DNA of 64,000 nt from Acidilobaceae archaeon (lineage in GTDB: Archaea > Thermoproteota > Thermoprotei_A > Sulfolobales > Acidilobaceae): assembly GCA_027046245.1 (NCBI GenBank), contig JALTZJ010000015.1, positions 1 to 64,000 on the forward strand, written 5' to 3'. Positions 38,847 through 49,200 of the stretch are shown one piece after another. How positions within the stretch are numbered: position 1 is the first letter of the stretch; each line of letters opens with the position of its first letter. A model generated the notes under the pieces. The model was given only the letters and a program-made list of their open reading frames with translations. It was not told the origin of the DNA and did no database searches. The position numbers were made by a program, and so were the translations under genes.

Positions 38847-40516
38847 CCGCCTAGAGCCTCCATGGCTAGGCCTGGGAGCCTGTTGACGACGAACATTATA
38901 TCTAGGGGCCTGACATATGATAGGTCGGGCCCTGGCTCGGCGCTGAGCCAGGAGTAGTCCCAGGTCCATAGCATGGTGCTAATCCTCCTAGCTTCTTCAA
39001 CCGCCACTACACCCCTCCTAGAGGCTATCCTGAGGGCGGCAACGACGGAGGTGACGAGCTGCATCTCCTCCTCAAGCTGCTTATTGCTCGACAAGTCGAT
39101 GTAGGGCTGCGGGGCACCCTTTAACTCTAGCCTGGCTCCCTTCACCCTGCTCTTCTCGTAGATGACGGGCCTTGACACCCTGCGGGGCACGGGCTTCTCG
39201 TAGGGTACACCACCGGGTTTATAGCCCGAGGCCTCCAGGGCCATTGCAGCCTTCTCCTTGTAGCCGCTGGCGTCCCTAGCCTTATACTCATCCATGACGA
39301 TTACTGCATCGGCCCTGGCTATCAACTGGGGGCTGCCGCTAACAACGGCGACCACTCCTATACCGCTCTTAGCCATCTCGGGCGCCTCCTCGCTAAGGGG
39401 ATTCAAGGTGCGTTTCCCGGTAACCTCCTCGGCCCAGAAGTCCCTGTGAATGAAGTTCGTGGCCGCCGTATCCTCGTCTACAACTATAACCTCTGCCCCG
39501 GCCTCTACGGCCTCTTGCACGCTGGCAGCAATGCTGGTAGCCCCACTGGCGTCGCGGGTTGAGAAGCAGCGTAGGCTCTCTCTGGCGCCTGGCAGGCTGA
39601 GCACGAAGGGGGATAGGTCGACACAGTTAACCCACCGACCGTTCTCGCTTTCAACGTAGAAGAGTTCCTCCCTAGAGACTACTAGCTCCCTGCCATCGCC
39701 CGGCACGTGATTCCAGACTCCATGGTATATGGCTTCGGCTAGGGTAGTCTTCCCGTGGAAGGCGGGCCCTGAGACGAGGGCAAGGCCCAGAGGCACTCCC
39801 ATGCCAGTAATGCTTCTCCCCGTGGGAAGCTCGACCTCAACCCTAAGGCTAGCGGGGCTCTCAAATGGTATAGCACCCTTCAGGGGCTTCCAGCACCCCC
39901 CACAAGCCCGGGGCAAAACGCTGCCGTCACCCACGAAAGCGGCTAGCCTCCGCCTCCGGAGCTCGCCCCTAATATACTCCTGCTCCAGCCAGGCCCTAGC
40001 ATACTCCAGGAGCCCCCTACTCCTTGAAGCCCTCATAAGCGACCTGGTAAAAGCGCCGGGGGCCCTAGTTAGGAGAAGCTCGTGAGCCTCCCGAGCCATA
40101 ACCCTGCGGCGCCTACTAGGCAAGCCGACCCAGAGCCTAGCCACAACCCTGAAGCCCATCCCCTGGGGCCTAGCCTCGACGGCGCTGCGAGGCACCATTA
40201 TGGGAGCAGGCCTCGGCAGCGATAAGAGGCCGCTGCGCCCCTCGCCCACCCCCCTCATGGATGCCCTCTTAGCCTCATCGAGGAGAATCCTATGAATGTA
40301 GTCAGCCACAGCTATAGGAGCTTTCAAAGTCAGCCTCTCAGAGACGCGCATCCATGCTTCAAGCCTGACAACGCTCGGCGGAGCGAAGGGGTCACCTTGA
40401 ACCCTGACAACGGCTACCTTTACCCCGTCCACCTCTTCGCTGGCCCTGGCGAGATCCTTATACGCCTTATACCCCCTACCGTCTATCCTGCGGAGCACCT
40501 CACTAATGCTCGGCAA
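38843..40516 (-). CDS. ABC-class ATPase (COG3044-like)
   Basis: RVQGDPFAPPSVVRLEAW, LALVSGPAFHGKTTLAEAIYHGVWNHVPGDGRE, VIVVDEDTAATNF. Confidence 0.8.
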   Translation of the reverse strand: MPSISEVLRRIDGRGYKAYKDLARASEEVDGVKVAVVRVQGDPFAPPSVVRLEAWMRVSERLTLKAPIAVADYIHRILLDEAKRASMRGVGEGRSGLLSLPRPAPIMVPRSAVEARPQGMGFRVVARLWVGLPSRRRRVMAREAHELLLTRAPGAFTRSLMRASRSRGLLEYARAWLEQEYIRGELRRRRLAAFVGDGSVLPRACGGCWKPLKGAIPFESPASLRVEVELPTGRSITGMGVPLGLALVSGPAFHGKTTLAEAIYHGVWNHVPGDGRELVVSREELFYVESENGRWVNCVDLSPFVLSLPGARESLRCFSTRDASGATSIAASVQEAVEAGAEVIVVDEDTAATNFIHRDFWAEEVTGKRTLNPLSEEAPEMAKSGIGVVAVVSGSPQLIARADAVIVMDEYKARDASGYKEKAAMALEASGYKPGGVPYEKPVPRRVSRPVIYEKSRVKGARLELKGAPQPYIDLSSNKQLEEEMQLVTSVVAALRIASRRGVVAVEEARRISTMLWTWDYSWLSAEPGPDLSYVRPLDIMFVVNRLPGLAMEALGG

Positions 40517-40523
40517 GGCTATC

Positions 40524-40967
40524 CTAGCCCTCCCTAGCGTAGGGTGGCAAACACTCGAAGCCGGCAGGGGCCAGCCTCGTGGGCCCGCCTAGGCTCCACG
40601 CAAAGCCGCTAGGCAGCACGAGAGGACCCTCAAGTAGTTTCAGGGCCTCGCCGCCCTTCAAGGAGGCAGCAGCCCAGGCCCTTAGAATAGATCTATCGCT
40701 CTTCGCCTCAGCGCGGCGGCTCGGGGCTCCTGTAAATGTGAAGGAGAGGGGGAGATAGAGGCGTGACACTAGACCCCACTCACCGTTGCAGGTGTAGACG
40801 AGTGTAAGGCCTCCGAGTGCGTATGCAGTCCTAAGCCACTCTTCTTCAAGCTCCCTCGTCTCTAGCCCTACGGGAGATGAAGATTCGACGACGGCAGTCA
40901 GCTTTAGGCATTCACCTCTCGCCAATACCACTAGCTTGTTATGCCTCTCCTCACATGTATCCCTCAT
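40524..40967 (-). CDS. Hypothetical protein (147 aa)
   Basis: ORF between two co-directional genes with overlapping/adjacent ends. Confidence 0.55.
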   Translation of the reverse strand: MRDTCEERHNKLVVLARGECLKLTAVVESSSPVGLETRELEEEWLRTAYALGGLTLVYTCNGEWGLVSRLYLPLSFTFTGAPSRRAEAKSDRSILRAWAAASLKGGEALKLLEGPLVLPSGFAWSLGGPTRLAPAGFECLPPYAREG

Positions 40968-41457
40968 GGCTCCTGCTCCTCTCGCCTGGCTGCGCGGCCT
41001 TGCCGAGCCTCGCTATCATCGCCCCCGATACTAGCGGTACAACGTTTACCACCGTCTTCACGGTGTCCATTAGCTCCTGCCTGTTCAGCGACTCTATGTA
41101 GAGGATCCTAGTTACCAGCACGTTCATCAGTACGTCATCGTTGGCCTGAACAACTACTATGCAGTTAGGGCATAGATGCAGAACGCCTCGGTGAACCTCG
41201 TATATTAACTGTAGCCGCTCCTCCCTGCTCACCTCCCTCATACGGGACTTGTGGAACTCGCTGACGCTGACTCCCAGCGTGACAGCTATAGAGTCCTTCC
41301 CCTTCGCCTTCTGGACGACGGCAGAGATCCTAGTTGGGCCCCTAGTGGTCACCCTGAGCGCCCACTCTAGGGGAAGGTTAGGCGGTACAGGCTCGCTCGT
41401 TACATCGAATTCCTCGGCTAGCCAGGCTAGCACCCTGGACTTCAGATCCTCATCCAC
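40951..41457 (-). CDS. Hypothetical protein, DUF2299/YbjN-like
   Basis: ORF with LPLEWALRVTTRGPTRISAVVQKAKGKDSIAVTLGVSVS layout. Confidence 0.5.
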   Translation of the reverse strand: MDEDLKSRVLAWLAEEFDVTSEPVPPNLPLEWALRVTTRGPTRISAVVQKAKGKDSIAVTLGVSVSEFHKSRMREVSREERLQLIYEVHRGVLHLCPNCIVVVQANDDVLMNVLVTRILYIESLNRQELMDTVKTVVNVVPLVSGAMIARLGKAAQPGERSRSHEGYM

Positions 41458-42266
41458 TCCTGGTCACCGAGCACCTCTTCTTGCTCCCTCGCTACTCTTC
41501 TAATCAGCGCCGGCGCCGCCTTAACTATGAAGTCCTCGGCCTCCGCTATCCTCGGGTTCTCTGCTAGATCCCGGGGATCGCCTGGGAGGCCTAGGCGGCC
41601 CACGCTGGCCTTACCAAGGAGCCAGGTCTTGAAGCCGCCGCTCTCCACTAGCTTCGTAAGGGAGGAAGCGTTTATGGCGCCGCCGCTGGCCCACCACGAC
41701 TCCCTGACAAAGCTTATCGCTACGGCTCTCGATAGCTTGCCAAGCCACGCCTCCAACAGCTCCTGCTCCCTCTCGGCTATGGCCCTGGCTGCTTCGGAGG
41801 GCTCCACACCGGTTAGGGGCGAGTGGAGCGCTGCAGACACGAAGCCCTCGTCGAGCACGGGCCTCAAGGAGCCGTTAACCACCACTATGCTAGCCGCTAG
41901 AGCGCTGTGAAGGACGGCCTCCATAAAGACCTCGCCTACGTCCCGTGGAGCCTCGACGCGTTCACCCGCTATAGCAGCCTTCACCACCTCGAAGCTTAAT
42001 GGGTCGGTGCCAGCGGGTGCGCCATCTACTAGTAGCCACGGCACGCTCCATATCAAGCGGCCGGTTTCATCGACAGGAGCTATCGTGGGCCTCAGCTCCA
42101 CCCTCTCTAGGAGCCTCCGGGAGGCTAGCTCCCTGTAGAGGCCGTAACTGGAGGCGCAGGTCTTGTGAACATATATCACGGGCCTGCCGGGCAACGGAGC
42201 CCTCCACCCTCCTCTGAGGCCCGGAAGAAGGGTTCGGGCATTGTTAAATATATTCCGGGGTACCAC
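41442..42266 (-). CDS. Thioredoxin-fold-like hypothetical protein (single Cys)
   Basis: PVIYVHKTCASSYGLYRELASRRLLERVELRPT...SVPWLLVDG. Confidence 0.5.
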   Translation of the reverse strand: MVPRNIFNNARTLLPGLRGGWRAPLPGRPVIYVHKTCASSYGLYRELASRRLLERVELRPTIAPVDETGRLIWSVPWLLVDGAPAGTDPLSFEVVKAAIAGERVEAPRDVGEVFMEAVLHSALAASIVVVNGSLRPVLDEGFVSAALHSPLTGVEPSEAARAIAEREQELLEAWLGKLSRAVAISFVRESWWASGGAINASSLTKLVESGGFKTWLLGKASVGRLGLPGDPRDLAENPRIAEAEDFIVKAAPALIRRVAREQEEVLGDQEWMRI

Positions 42267-42327
42267 TCAGAGTTTAACAGCCCCCGCCAGAACACTGTTT
42301 AACACAGGTTAAAGTGCGGATAGTGGG

Positions 42328-43110
42328 GTGCACTCGATGGGCTTAGAAGTAGTAAACCTGACCGCTAGGATAGGCGAGAAGACCGTGCTCAAAAACGTGA
42401 GCCTCAACGTGAACTACGGAGAGGTACACGCCATAATGGGGCCTAACGGTAGCGGCAAGAGCAGTCTAGCTTATGTCATAATGGGTAGAGAGATCTACGA
42501 GGTTGTAGACGGCGACATACTGCTAGACGGGGAGAGCATAAAGGACCTGCCCCCAGAGGAGAGGGCTATCAAGGGCATATTCCTGGCTATGCAGGACCCG
42601 CCTCAGGTGCCGGGCGTCAGGCTGAGCAGCCTGATAATAGCAGCGGCCAACAAGAAGCTGGGCGGCGAGGGGGAACTCGGCAGGCCCCGCGACCCGAGGA
42701 TACTCAAGCGCATGATGGAGCTAGCGAAGGAGATAGGACTAGATCCCTCGATACTCCAGAGAGAGGTAAACGTGGGCTTCAGCGGCGGCGAGAGAAAGAG
42801 GAGTGAGATACTCCAGGCACTACTCCTCGACCCCAAGATAGTGATTCTAGATGAGCCCGACAGCGGGCTAGACATAGACGGTATAAAGATAGTGGCTCAA
42901 TACATAAACAAGCTCAGGGAGCAGGGCAAGGGCGTTATGCTGATAACCCACTACGCCAGGCTACTCCAGTACGTGAAGCCCGACAGGGTCACAGTCCTGA
43001 TAGGTGGCGAAGTCGTTGCTACGGACGGATACGAGTTAGCGCGGCTAGTAGAGGAGAAGGGATACGCCTACGTGAAGCAGGCCTTCAGAAAAGGTAGTGC
43101 GCAGGGTTAA
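42328..43110 (+). CDS. sufC: Fe-S cluster assembly ATPase
   Basis: MGPNGSGKSSLAYVIMG, FSGGERKRSEILQALLLDPKIVILDEPDSGLDID. Confidence 0.97.
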   Translation: MHSMGLEVVNLTARIGEKTVLKNVSLNVNYGEVHAIMGPNGSGKSSLAYVIMGREIYEVVDGDILLDGESIKDLPPEERAIKGIFLAMQDPPQVPGVRLSSLIIAAANKKLGGEGELGRPRDPRILKRMMELAKEIGLDPSILQREVNVGFSGGERKRSEILQALLLDPKIVILDEPDSGLDIDGIKIVAQYINKLREQGKGVMLITHYARLLQYVKPDRVTVLIGGEVVATDGYELARLVEEKGYAYVKQAFRKGSAQG

Positions 43111-43156
43111 ACCCCCAACCAGGCTATTTTAACAGTGTTAATGTGGGGTGTGAGTA

Positions 43157-44590
43157 ATGGGTGAGATGGTAGAGCTAAAGAAAGAGCTGCTTGGAGGCGT
43201 AGACCTGGCAGAGCAGCTGCTCGGCAGGGAGAAGCCCGTAAAGGTCGAGGTTGAGATCAAGGGTAAGATAACCAAAGACATGATAGAGGAGATAAGCAGG
43301 ATAAAGAAGGAGCCCGAGTGGATGAAGAGGCTCAGGCTCAGGAGCCTAGAGCTATTCTACAAGCTGCCTTGGCCGAAGTGGCTCACCGGCATAGAGAGCA
43401 TCAATCTAGAGGAGATGGTGCTCTACAGCAGGCCAGAGGTTCAGGGCCCCGCTAAGAGCTGGGACGAGCTACCTAAGGAAATAAGGGAGTACTACGAGAA
43501 GCTCGGCCTCCCAGAGCTAGAAGCCAGGTTCCTCAGCGGCCTCAGCACAGTCTTCGACAGCGAGACGGTATATGCCAGGGTGAAGAAGTATCTAGAGGAG
43601 AAGGGAGTCATAGTACTGCCCATGGAGGAAGCCGTGAGGAAGTACCCCGACCTGGTTAAACAGTACTTCATGAGGATATTCCCGCCAAGCGACCACAAGT
43701 TCGCAGCCCTCCACGGCGCCCTCTGGAGCGGCGGCACATTCATCTACGTCCCTAAGGGCGTCAAGATAAGGGAGCCCATAGAGAGCTTCTTCCTGATAGG
43801 CAGGAGCGGTGAGGGACAGTTCGAGCACAGTCTGATAGTGGCGGATGAGGGCGCCTATGTCGAGTGGATAGAGGGCTGCAGCGCCCCCAGGCTCTCCAGG
43901 TTCAGCTTCCACGACGGCATGGTAGAGGCCTACGCCCACAGGAACGCAACGATAAAGATAATCACCGTGCAGAACTGGAGCAAGGACGTGATAAACCTTA
44001 ATAACAAGAGGGGCATCGCAGAGGACGGGGCCAGGATAGACTGGATAGAGGGCAGCATAGGCAGCAAGATAACCTACGTGTACCCAAGCACGGTACTCAA
44101 GGGAGACAACAGCGCCACAAGGAACACTGTAGTAACAATAGCCAAGGGGCCCCACATAAAGGACAGCGGCAGCAAAGTCATACACGTGGGCAAGAACACC
44201 AGGAGCCAGATAATAAACAAGACTATCAGCGCCGACGGCGGCATAAACATCTACAGGGGCATAGTAAGGGTGCTAAGAGGAGCAAAGAACGCCACAGCTA
44301 ATGTAGAGTGTGAAAGCCTAATACTAGACGATAAGAGTAAGGCCCACACATACCCGCACAACCAGGTAGACGAGCCGACGGCCAGCGTAAACCACGAAGC
44401 CACCACTGGCAGGCTAACCGAGCAGCAGCTATTCTACCTAACAAGCAGAGGGCTAGACGAGGACGAAGCAAAGAGCCTGGTAGTTCTAGGCTTCCTAGAC
44501 GAGATCCTAGGAGAGTTGCCATTCGAGTACGCACAGGTGCTAACCAGGGTAGTACAGCTAGAGTTCAGCAAGTACGGAGCCTTCGGCTAA
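43157..44590 (+). CDS. sufB: Fe-S cluster assembly protein SufB
   Basis: SDHKFAALHGALWSGGTFIYVPKGV, CESLILDDKSKAHTYP. Confidence 0.97.
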   Translation: MGEMVELKKELLGGVDLAEQLLGREKPVKVEVEIKGKITKDMIEEISRIKKEPEWMKRLRLRSLELFYKLPWPKWLTGIESINLEEMVLYSRPEVQGPAKSWDELPKEIREYYEKLGLPELEARFLSGLSTVFDSETVYARVKKYLEEKGVIVLPMEEAVRKYPDLVKQYFMRIFPPSDHKFAALHGALWSGGTFIYVPKGVKIREPIESFFLIGRSGEGQFEHSLIVADEGAYVEWIEGCSAPRLSRFSFHDGMVEAYAHRNATIKIITVQNWSKDVINLNNKRGIAEDGARIDWIEGSIGSKITYVYPSTVLKGDNSATRNTVVTIAKGPHIKDSGSKVIHVGKNTRSQIINKTISADGGINIYRGIVRVLRGAKNATANVECESLILDDKSKAHTYPHNQVDEPTASVNHEATTGRLTEQQLFYLTSRGLDEDEAKSLVVLGFLDEILGELPFEYAQVLTRVVQLEFSKYGAFG

Positions 44591-44757
44591 ACTAGGATAT
44601 AAATAAGAAGGAAGAAAGAGAGAGGTGTATTATAGGCATGAACAGTTTGAAGACCCACTCTTTTATCATCCCTAGAGATTCATGCTTGAATCACTTATCC
44701 TTGATTCCCCCCTCCCGGGGGGCCTAAAGAGGTGAGTGTTGAGAGGGGTGAAGCGGT

Positions 44758-45912
44758 GTGAGTGGAAGCAGGGAAAAGTACCTTGAATTGCTCCGTAAGC
44801 TTCCCTTCCAGGCCATAGCTGACACGCCTACGGTGAGATACTACACTGATTGGAAGGAGTATGAGGCCCGGCTTGATAGCGAGTACGCCGATGAACCCGA
44901 TGAAGTAGCAGAGTTCCTGAGGGATTTACGCAGCGAGGCCAATGTTGTGCTAGATGTTGACGTATCGATTACGGGGCTGCCGAAGGGGGTAGCGGCTGAG
45001 AGGATAGAAGACTATGTGGATGGAGAGGGCTTGAAGCCTTTCACGCTGATAGAAGTCGCCAATAAAATGACGGCGTACCACGCCTACAGGTGGAGGGAGG
45101 GAGTCAAGATAACAGTGGAGGAGGGCGCCGACTTCGGCAGGATAGTACTATTCAGTGGTAGCGGGCGCGACGGATACGTGGGCCACCATATACTATTGGA
45201 TGTGGGTGAAGGAGCCAAGGGAGAGATAGTCTTCGTGGATTACGCTGGTGAATCGGGAGGCCTCAAGACCCTGCTAGCGGAGATAAGAGTGAACCCGAAA
45301 GCCGAGGTCAATTTAGTGACCCTAGTACACCATGGTAAGAACAAGCCGGTCTACGCCCTCAGAGCGGTAGAGGTACTGGCGCAGGCCAGCGTTGAGAGCC
45401 TATTCTTCGCCGCAGGAGGCAAAATGACCAGGTTCCAGGACGACAACCTGATAAACGGCCGCCTGGCACGCTTCGAAATGAAGGCAAGCAACGTGGCGAG
45501 ACCGGCAACAAAGAGCGACATAATACTAAGCACGCTACACAAAGGCCCGGAGAGCGAGGGCGTAGTAAAGGCTAGGGGCATTGTAATAGGAGACGGCTAC
45601 CTAGCCCAGAGGGGAGCAGCGGTACTATACGATGAAGCATCGCTAGCTGCAAGCGAAGTAGAGAGCTACGTAACACTGCTAAGCGAGAAGGGCAAGGGAT
45701 ACGCAGTACCAGTACTAGAGATACACACCGGCGAGATAACCAGGGCAGGGCACAGCGCGGCAGTGGCAAGCCTAGGAGAAGAATTCACGTTCTACCTAAA
45801 AACAAGAGGGCTTAGTGAAGACGAGATAACAGGACTATTAATAGAGGGAGTAGCAAGCTTCAGTGGAGTCGCGGAGAAGCTAGCAATACCATTCACAGAA
45901 CTAATAAAGTAG
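44758..45912 (+). CDS. sufD: Fe-S cluster assembly protein SufD
   Basis: SufBD-like; HKGPESEGVVKARGIV; third gene of the cluster. Confidence 0.9.
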   Translation: MSGSREKYLELLRKLPFQAIADTPTVRYYTDWKEYEARLDSEYADEPDEVAEFLRDLRSEANVVLDVDVSITGLPKGVAAERIEDYVDGEGLKPFTLIEVANKMTAYHAYRWREGVKITVEEGADFGRIVLFSGSGRDGYVGHHILLDVGEGAKGEIVFVDYAGESGGLKTLLAEIRVNPKAEVNLVTLVHHGKNKPVYALRAVEVLAQASVESLFFAAGGKMTRFQDDNLINGRLARFEMKASNVARPATKSDIILSTLHKGPESEGVVKARGIVIGDGYLAQRGAAVLYDEASLAASEVESYVTLLSEKGKGYAVPVLEIHTGEITRAGHSAAVASLGEEFTFYLKTRGLSEDEITGLLIEGVASFSGVAEKLAIPFTELIK

Positions 45913-46212
45913 TGCGGAGCGAATGAAACCTTCCACAACTACTTACTCTTTAAATTATTATTTCTATTATTCTCGTGATTCAAGAAAGCATATAAGTAAT
46001 ATTAATGAATTACATATTATTATTTTAATATATAGTCGAGACGGAAGCTAAATTGTATTTTAATGAGGAACTCATTTAAAATGCTAATGAAAAATATCCT
46101 AATTAAAGATGAAGTAATTATAGGAGTATTAGTTAAAACGTATTGATATAATGCATGCTAGTATCTATAATTAGATATTAAAAGGTTGGATTAACATAGT
46201 TCGTTTGTATGC

Positions 46213-49200
46213 TCAGCGGCTTGCCGCTATTCTCGCTACGAACACGTTGTTCTCTCCCTGGGAGTTGCTTTCGAGTAGCTCTCTAGCAGCATCTATGTAT
46301 TGCCTTGCGGCTTCTAGTGCTCTTTCAAGCGCGTACTCGTGGTAGCCATTGTCGTCGCCTACTGCTTTGGCTGCAGCTTCGTGTAGGGTCATTACTGCCT
46401 TTAGTATGTACTTGGCGGCCTCGCCAGCCTTCCTAGCATTGTCGCTGCCCGGCTCGCTATTGTTAAGGGCGTCTAGAGCTCTCCGCCAGAGATTTAGTGC
46501 TTCAGCTAGTAGCTGCGAGGCCTCGCTTACATAGCCGCCTAGTCCTTCACCGGTTAAGACCTCCTTAGCCTGTGACGCGCTGGCCATAGCGTCTGCTAGT
46601 TTACTCCATGCATCGTCTGCAGCGCTCGTAGCATTGTCTATGTTGCCCTCAGCTAGTGCTACCATTGCATCCACTAGCTCCTCTAGGGCGCTGTATACAT
46701 CGTAGTATGCGTTGAGGACAGCGTCTACATTGTCGCTGTTTAGGGCGTCGTGGTTACCGACCACTAGCCAGTCAAGCGCTTCTAGATACTCGTTGCTGAT
46801 CTCAATTAAAGTCATCACTCTGGCAGTCTCGGCGGCCGCCGGCATGATCCCTCCTCTCCCCTCATCGTCGCCGTGCCTGGAGTACGTGGAATCCCAGCCT
46901 TCGTCTTCCCACTCACGATCGCCTGCCTCTTTTACTCCTTCTAGCAGCTTCTCTCTAGCCTTCCCGAGAGCTTCGTAAGCGTTAAGGATGCTTGAGAATG
47001 CTGCATTTGTGTCTCCGTTTGCAGCGGCTTCGCGCGCCCTCTCGATGGCAGTCTCGGCGGCCTCAATGTAGTCTAGGGCTTTCCTGATATTCTCGCTGTT
47101 GAATGCGTTAGCGTTGTTCATCTTCTCTGCTAGGTTCCTGAGAGCTGTTGTCTGTGTCTCGGCAACCAGCAGTAGGGGCTCTATGCTGCTCAGGCTCTCC
47201 TCAGCCCTCTCCAGGATTCTGCGTGCCTCCTCTATGAGGGTCCTGGCCTCTTCCATTAGATCCTCCGCTTCTATTAGAAGCTCTCTAGCGTCGTCTACAT
47301 CGCCGTCCTCGGCAGCATCCTTCGCCTCATCGAGCAGCTCCTTTGCCTCTTCTAACAGAGTCATAGCCTCTTCTAGCTTACTGGTAGCTTCATCACTGTT
47401 CATCTGCACAGCCTTTTCCAGAAGCGTCTCTGCCTCGTCTCTAAGCGCCTCTACCCTCTCCATCTTCTCCTCAATCTCCCTTAGAATAGCATTCGCCTCC
47501 TCATGACTCTTAAGCATATGCTTTGCCTCCTCAACGTACTCCTCGGCATCATCTAGGAGCTGCATAGCATTTTCGAGATGCTCCCTGGCTCCCTCGATGT
47601 CTCCCTGGTCTAGGGCCTCCTCTGCTTGGTCTAGCTGCCTCTGCGCCTCCTCTACTAGGGCCTCTGCCTGATCCAGCAGTTCTATCACATCGCTAGCGTC
47701 CAGCTCTTCCGCCTTAGCCCTTAGCTCGCCTATCTTCTCCAGCATAACCTCGGCCTTCGCTCTTACCTCAGCTATCTCGCCTCTTACCTCCTCCATCTCG
47801 CCCTCCAGATACTCGTCTATTATTTCCTTAGCCTTCTCCACGAGCCTGGCCGCCTCCTTATAGAGGCTCCTTGCCTCCTCGAGCTTCTCCCAAGCAGACT
47901 CTATATCGCCATTATCTGCATCACTAACTGCTTCCTCTACAAGGCTTGCAGCGTTCTCGAGCAGGCTCTCGGCCTCCTCAGCCATGTCCTTAGCCTCCTC
48001 TACGCCTAGCTCCTCAGCCTTCGCCGCGACACTCCTTGCTTCGTCAAGCTTCTCCTCTATCTTCTCCCTTAGCTTCTCGGCCTCCTTCCCTATCTTGTCT
48101 GCCTCTTCCTTTACACGCTCCATCTCCTTCTTAGCCTGCTCCAGCATAGCTCTAGCCTGCTCGATTAGACCTCTCGCCTCGCCTACAAGCCTTCTAGCCT
48201 CAGCTACGTTGCCGTCCTCTAGCTCGTCTTCAGCCTCATCCAGTAGATTTAAGGCGCTCTCAGCTAGGTCTAGGGCTGCCATGGCCTTCTCCTTCACCCT
48301 CTCAGGCGCTCCACTCTCCGCTAGCTTCCTCGCCTCTCCAGCTATCTTGGCTGCCTCCACCTGTAGCGTTGCTATCTCCCTGGCTATGTCGGCGGTGTCT
48401 CCGCCTATGCTCTCCGCTAGCTTCCTCGCAGCCTCAAGTACCAGGCTCCTAGCCTGGTCTAGTAGCTGCCTAGCTTCACCGTAGTACTGCTCTGCCTCTT
48501 CGTTATCACCTCTAAATAGCGCCGCCTTGGCTTTGTCAAGCTTCTTCTGAGCTTCGTCTATAAGATCGTCGGCTTCTTCAAGCATCTGCTCGGCCTCCTC
48601 ATCGCCGACCCTCTCGGCCTTCTTCTCTAGTATCTTAACCGCCACCTCGAGCTTCCTCGCCTCAACATCGGTCACTAGGATCTTAGCCTCTAGCGGTAGG
48701 GACTCGCTCATCACGCCAGCGACGAGAGCTTCAGCCTGGTCTAGTAGCTGCCTAGCCTCCTCCACTAGGCTCCTGGCATCCTCTATCCTATCCTCCTCTA
48801 AGGCCTGCTCGGCCTGGTCAAGTCTCTCCATCGCCTGAGCAACCTGGTCTTCAGCAGTTGCAAGGTCTTCGCTGTTAACAAATGCCTTGGCAGCTTCTAT
48901 TACAACTGATAGTATCTCCGCTCTTAGTCTCTCCACGGCTATCTCAGCTCTAACACTTGCAGTCTCAGCCTGATGCCTAGCAGCTAGCTCCATGGCCTCA
49001 GCGGCTAGCCTGGCGGCCTCGCCGGCTAGCTCCATGGCCTCCATAGCCTTCTCCTGTGCCTCTTCGTAGTCGCCATTTTCAAGTGCAGCTATGGCCTCCT
49101 CAAGCTTAGCTAGAGCTTCTTCCAGCTTCTGCTTAGCCTCCTCCAGCTTCTGCCTAGCCTCTCCCGGCAGGCCTGCGGCCTCTGCCCTCGTGACGGCTTC

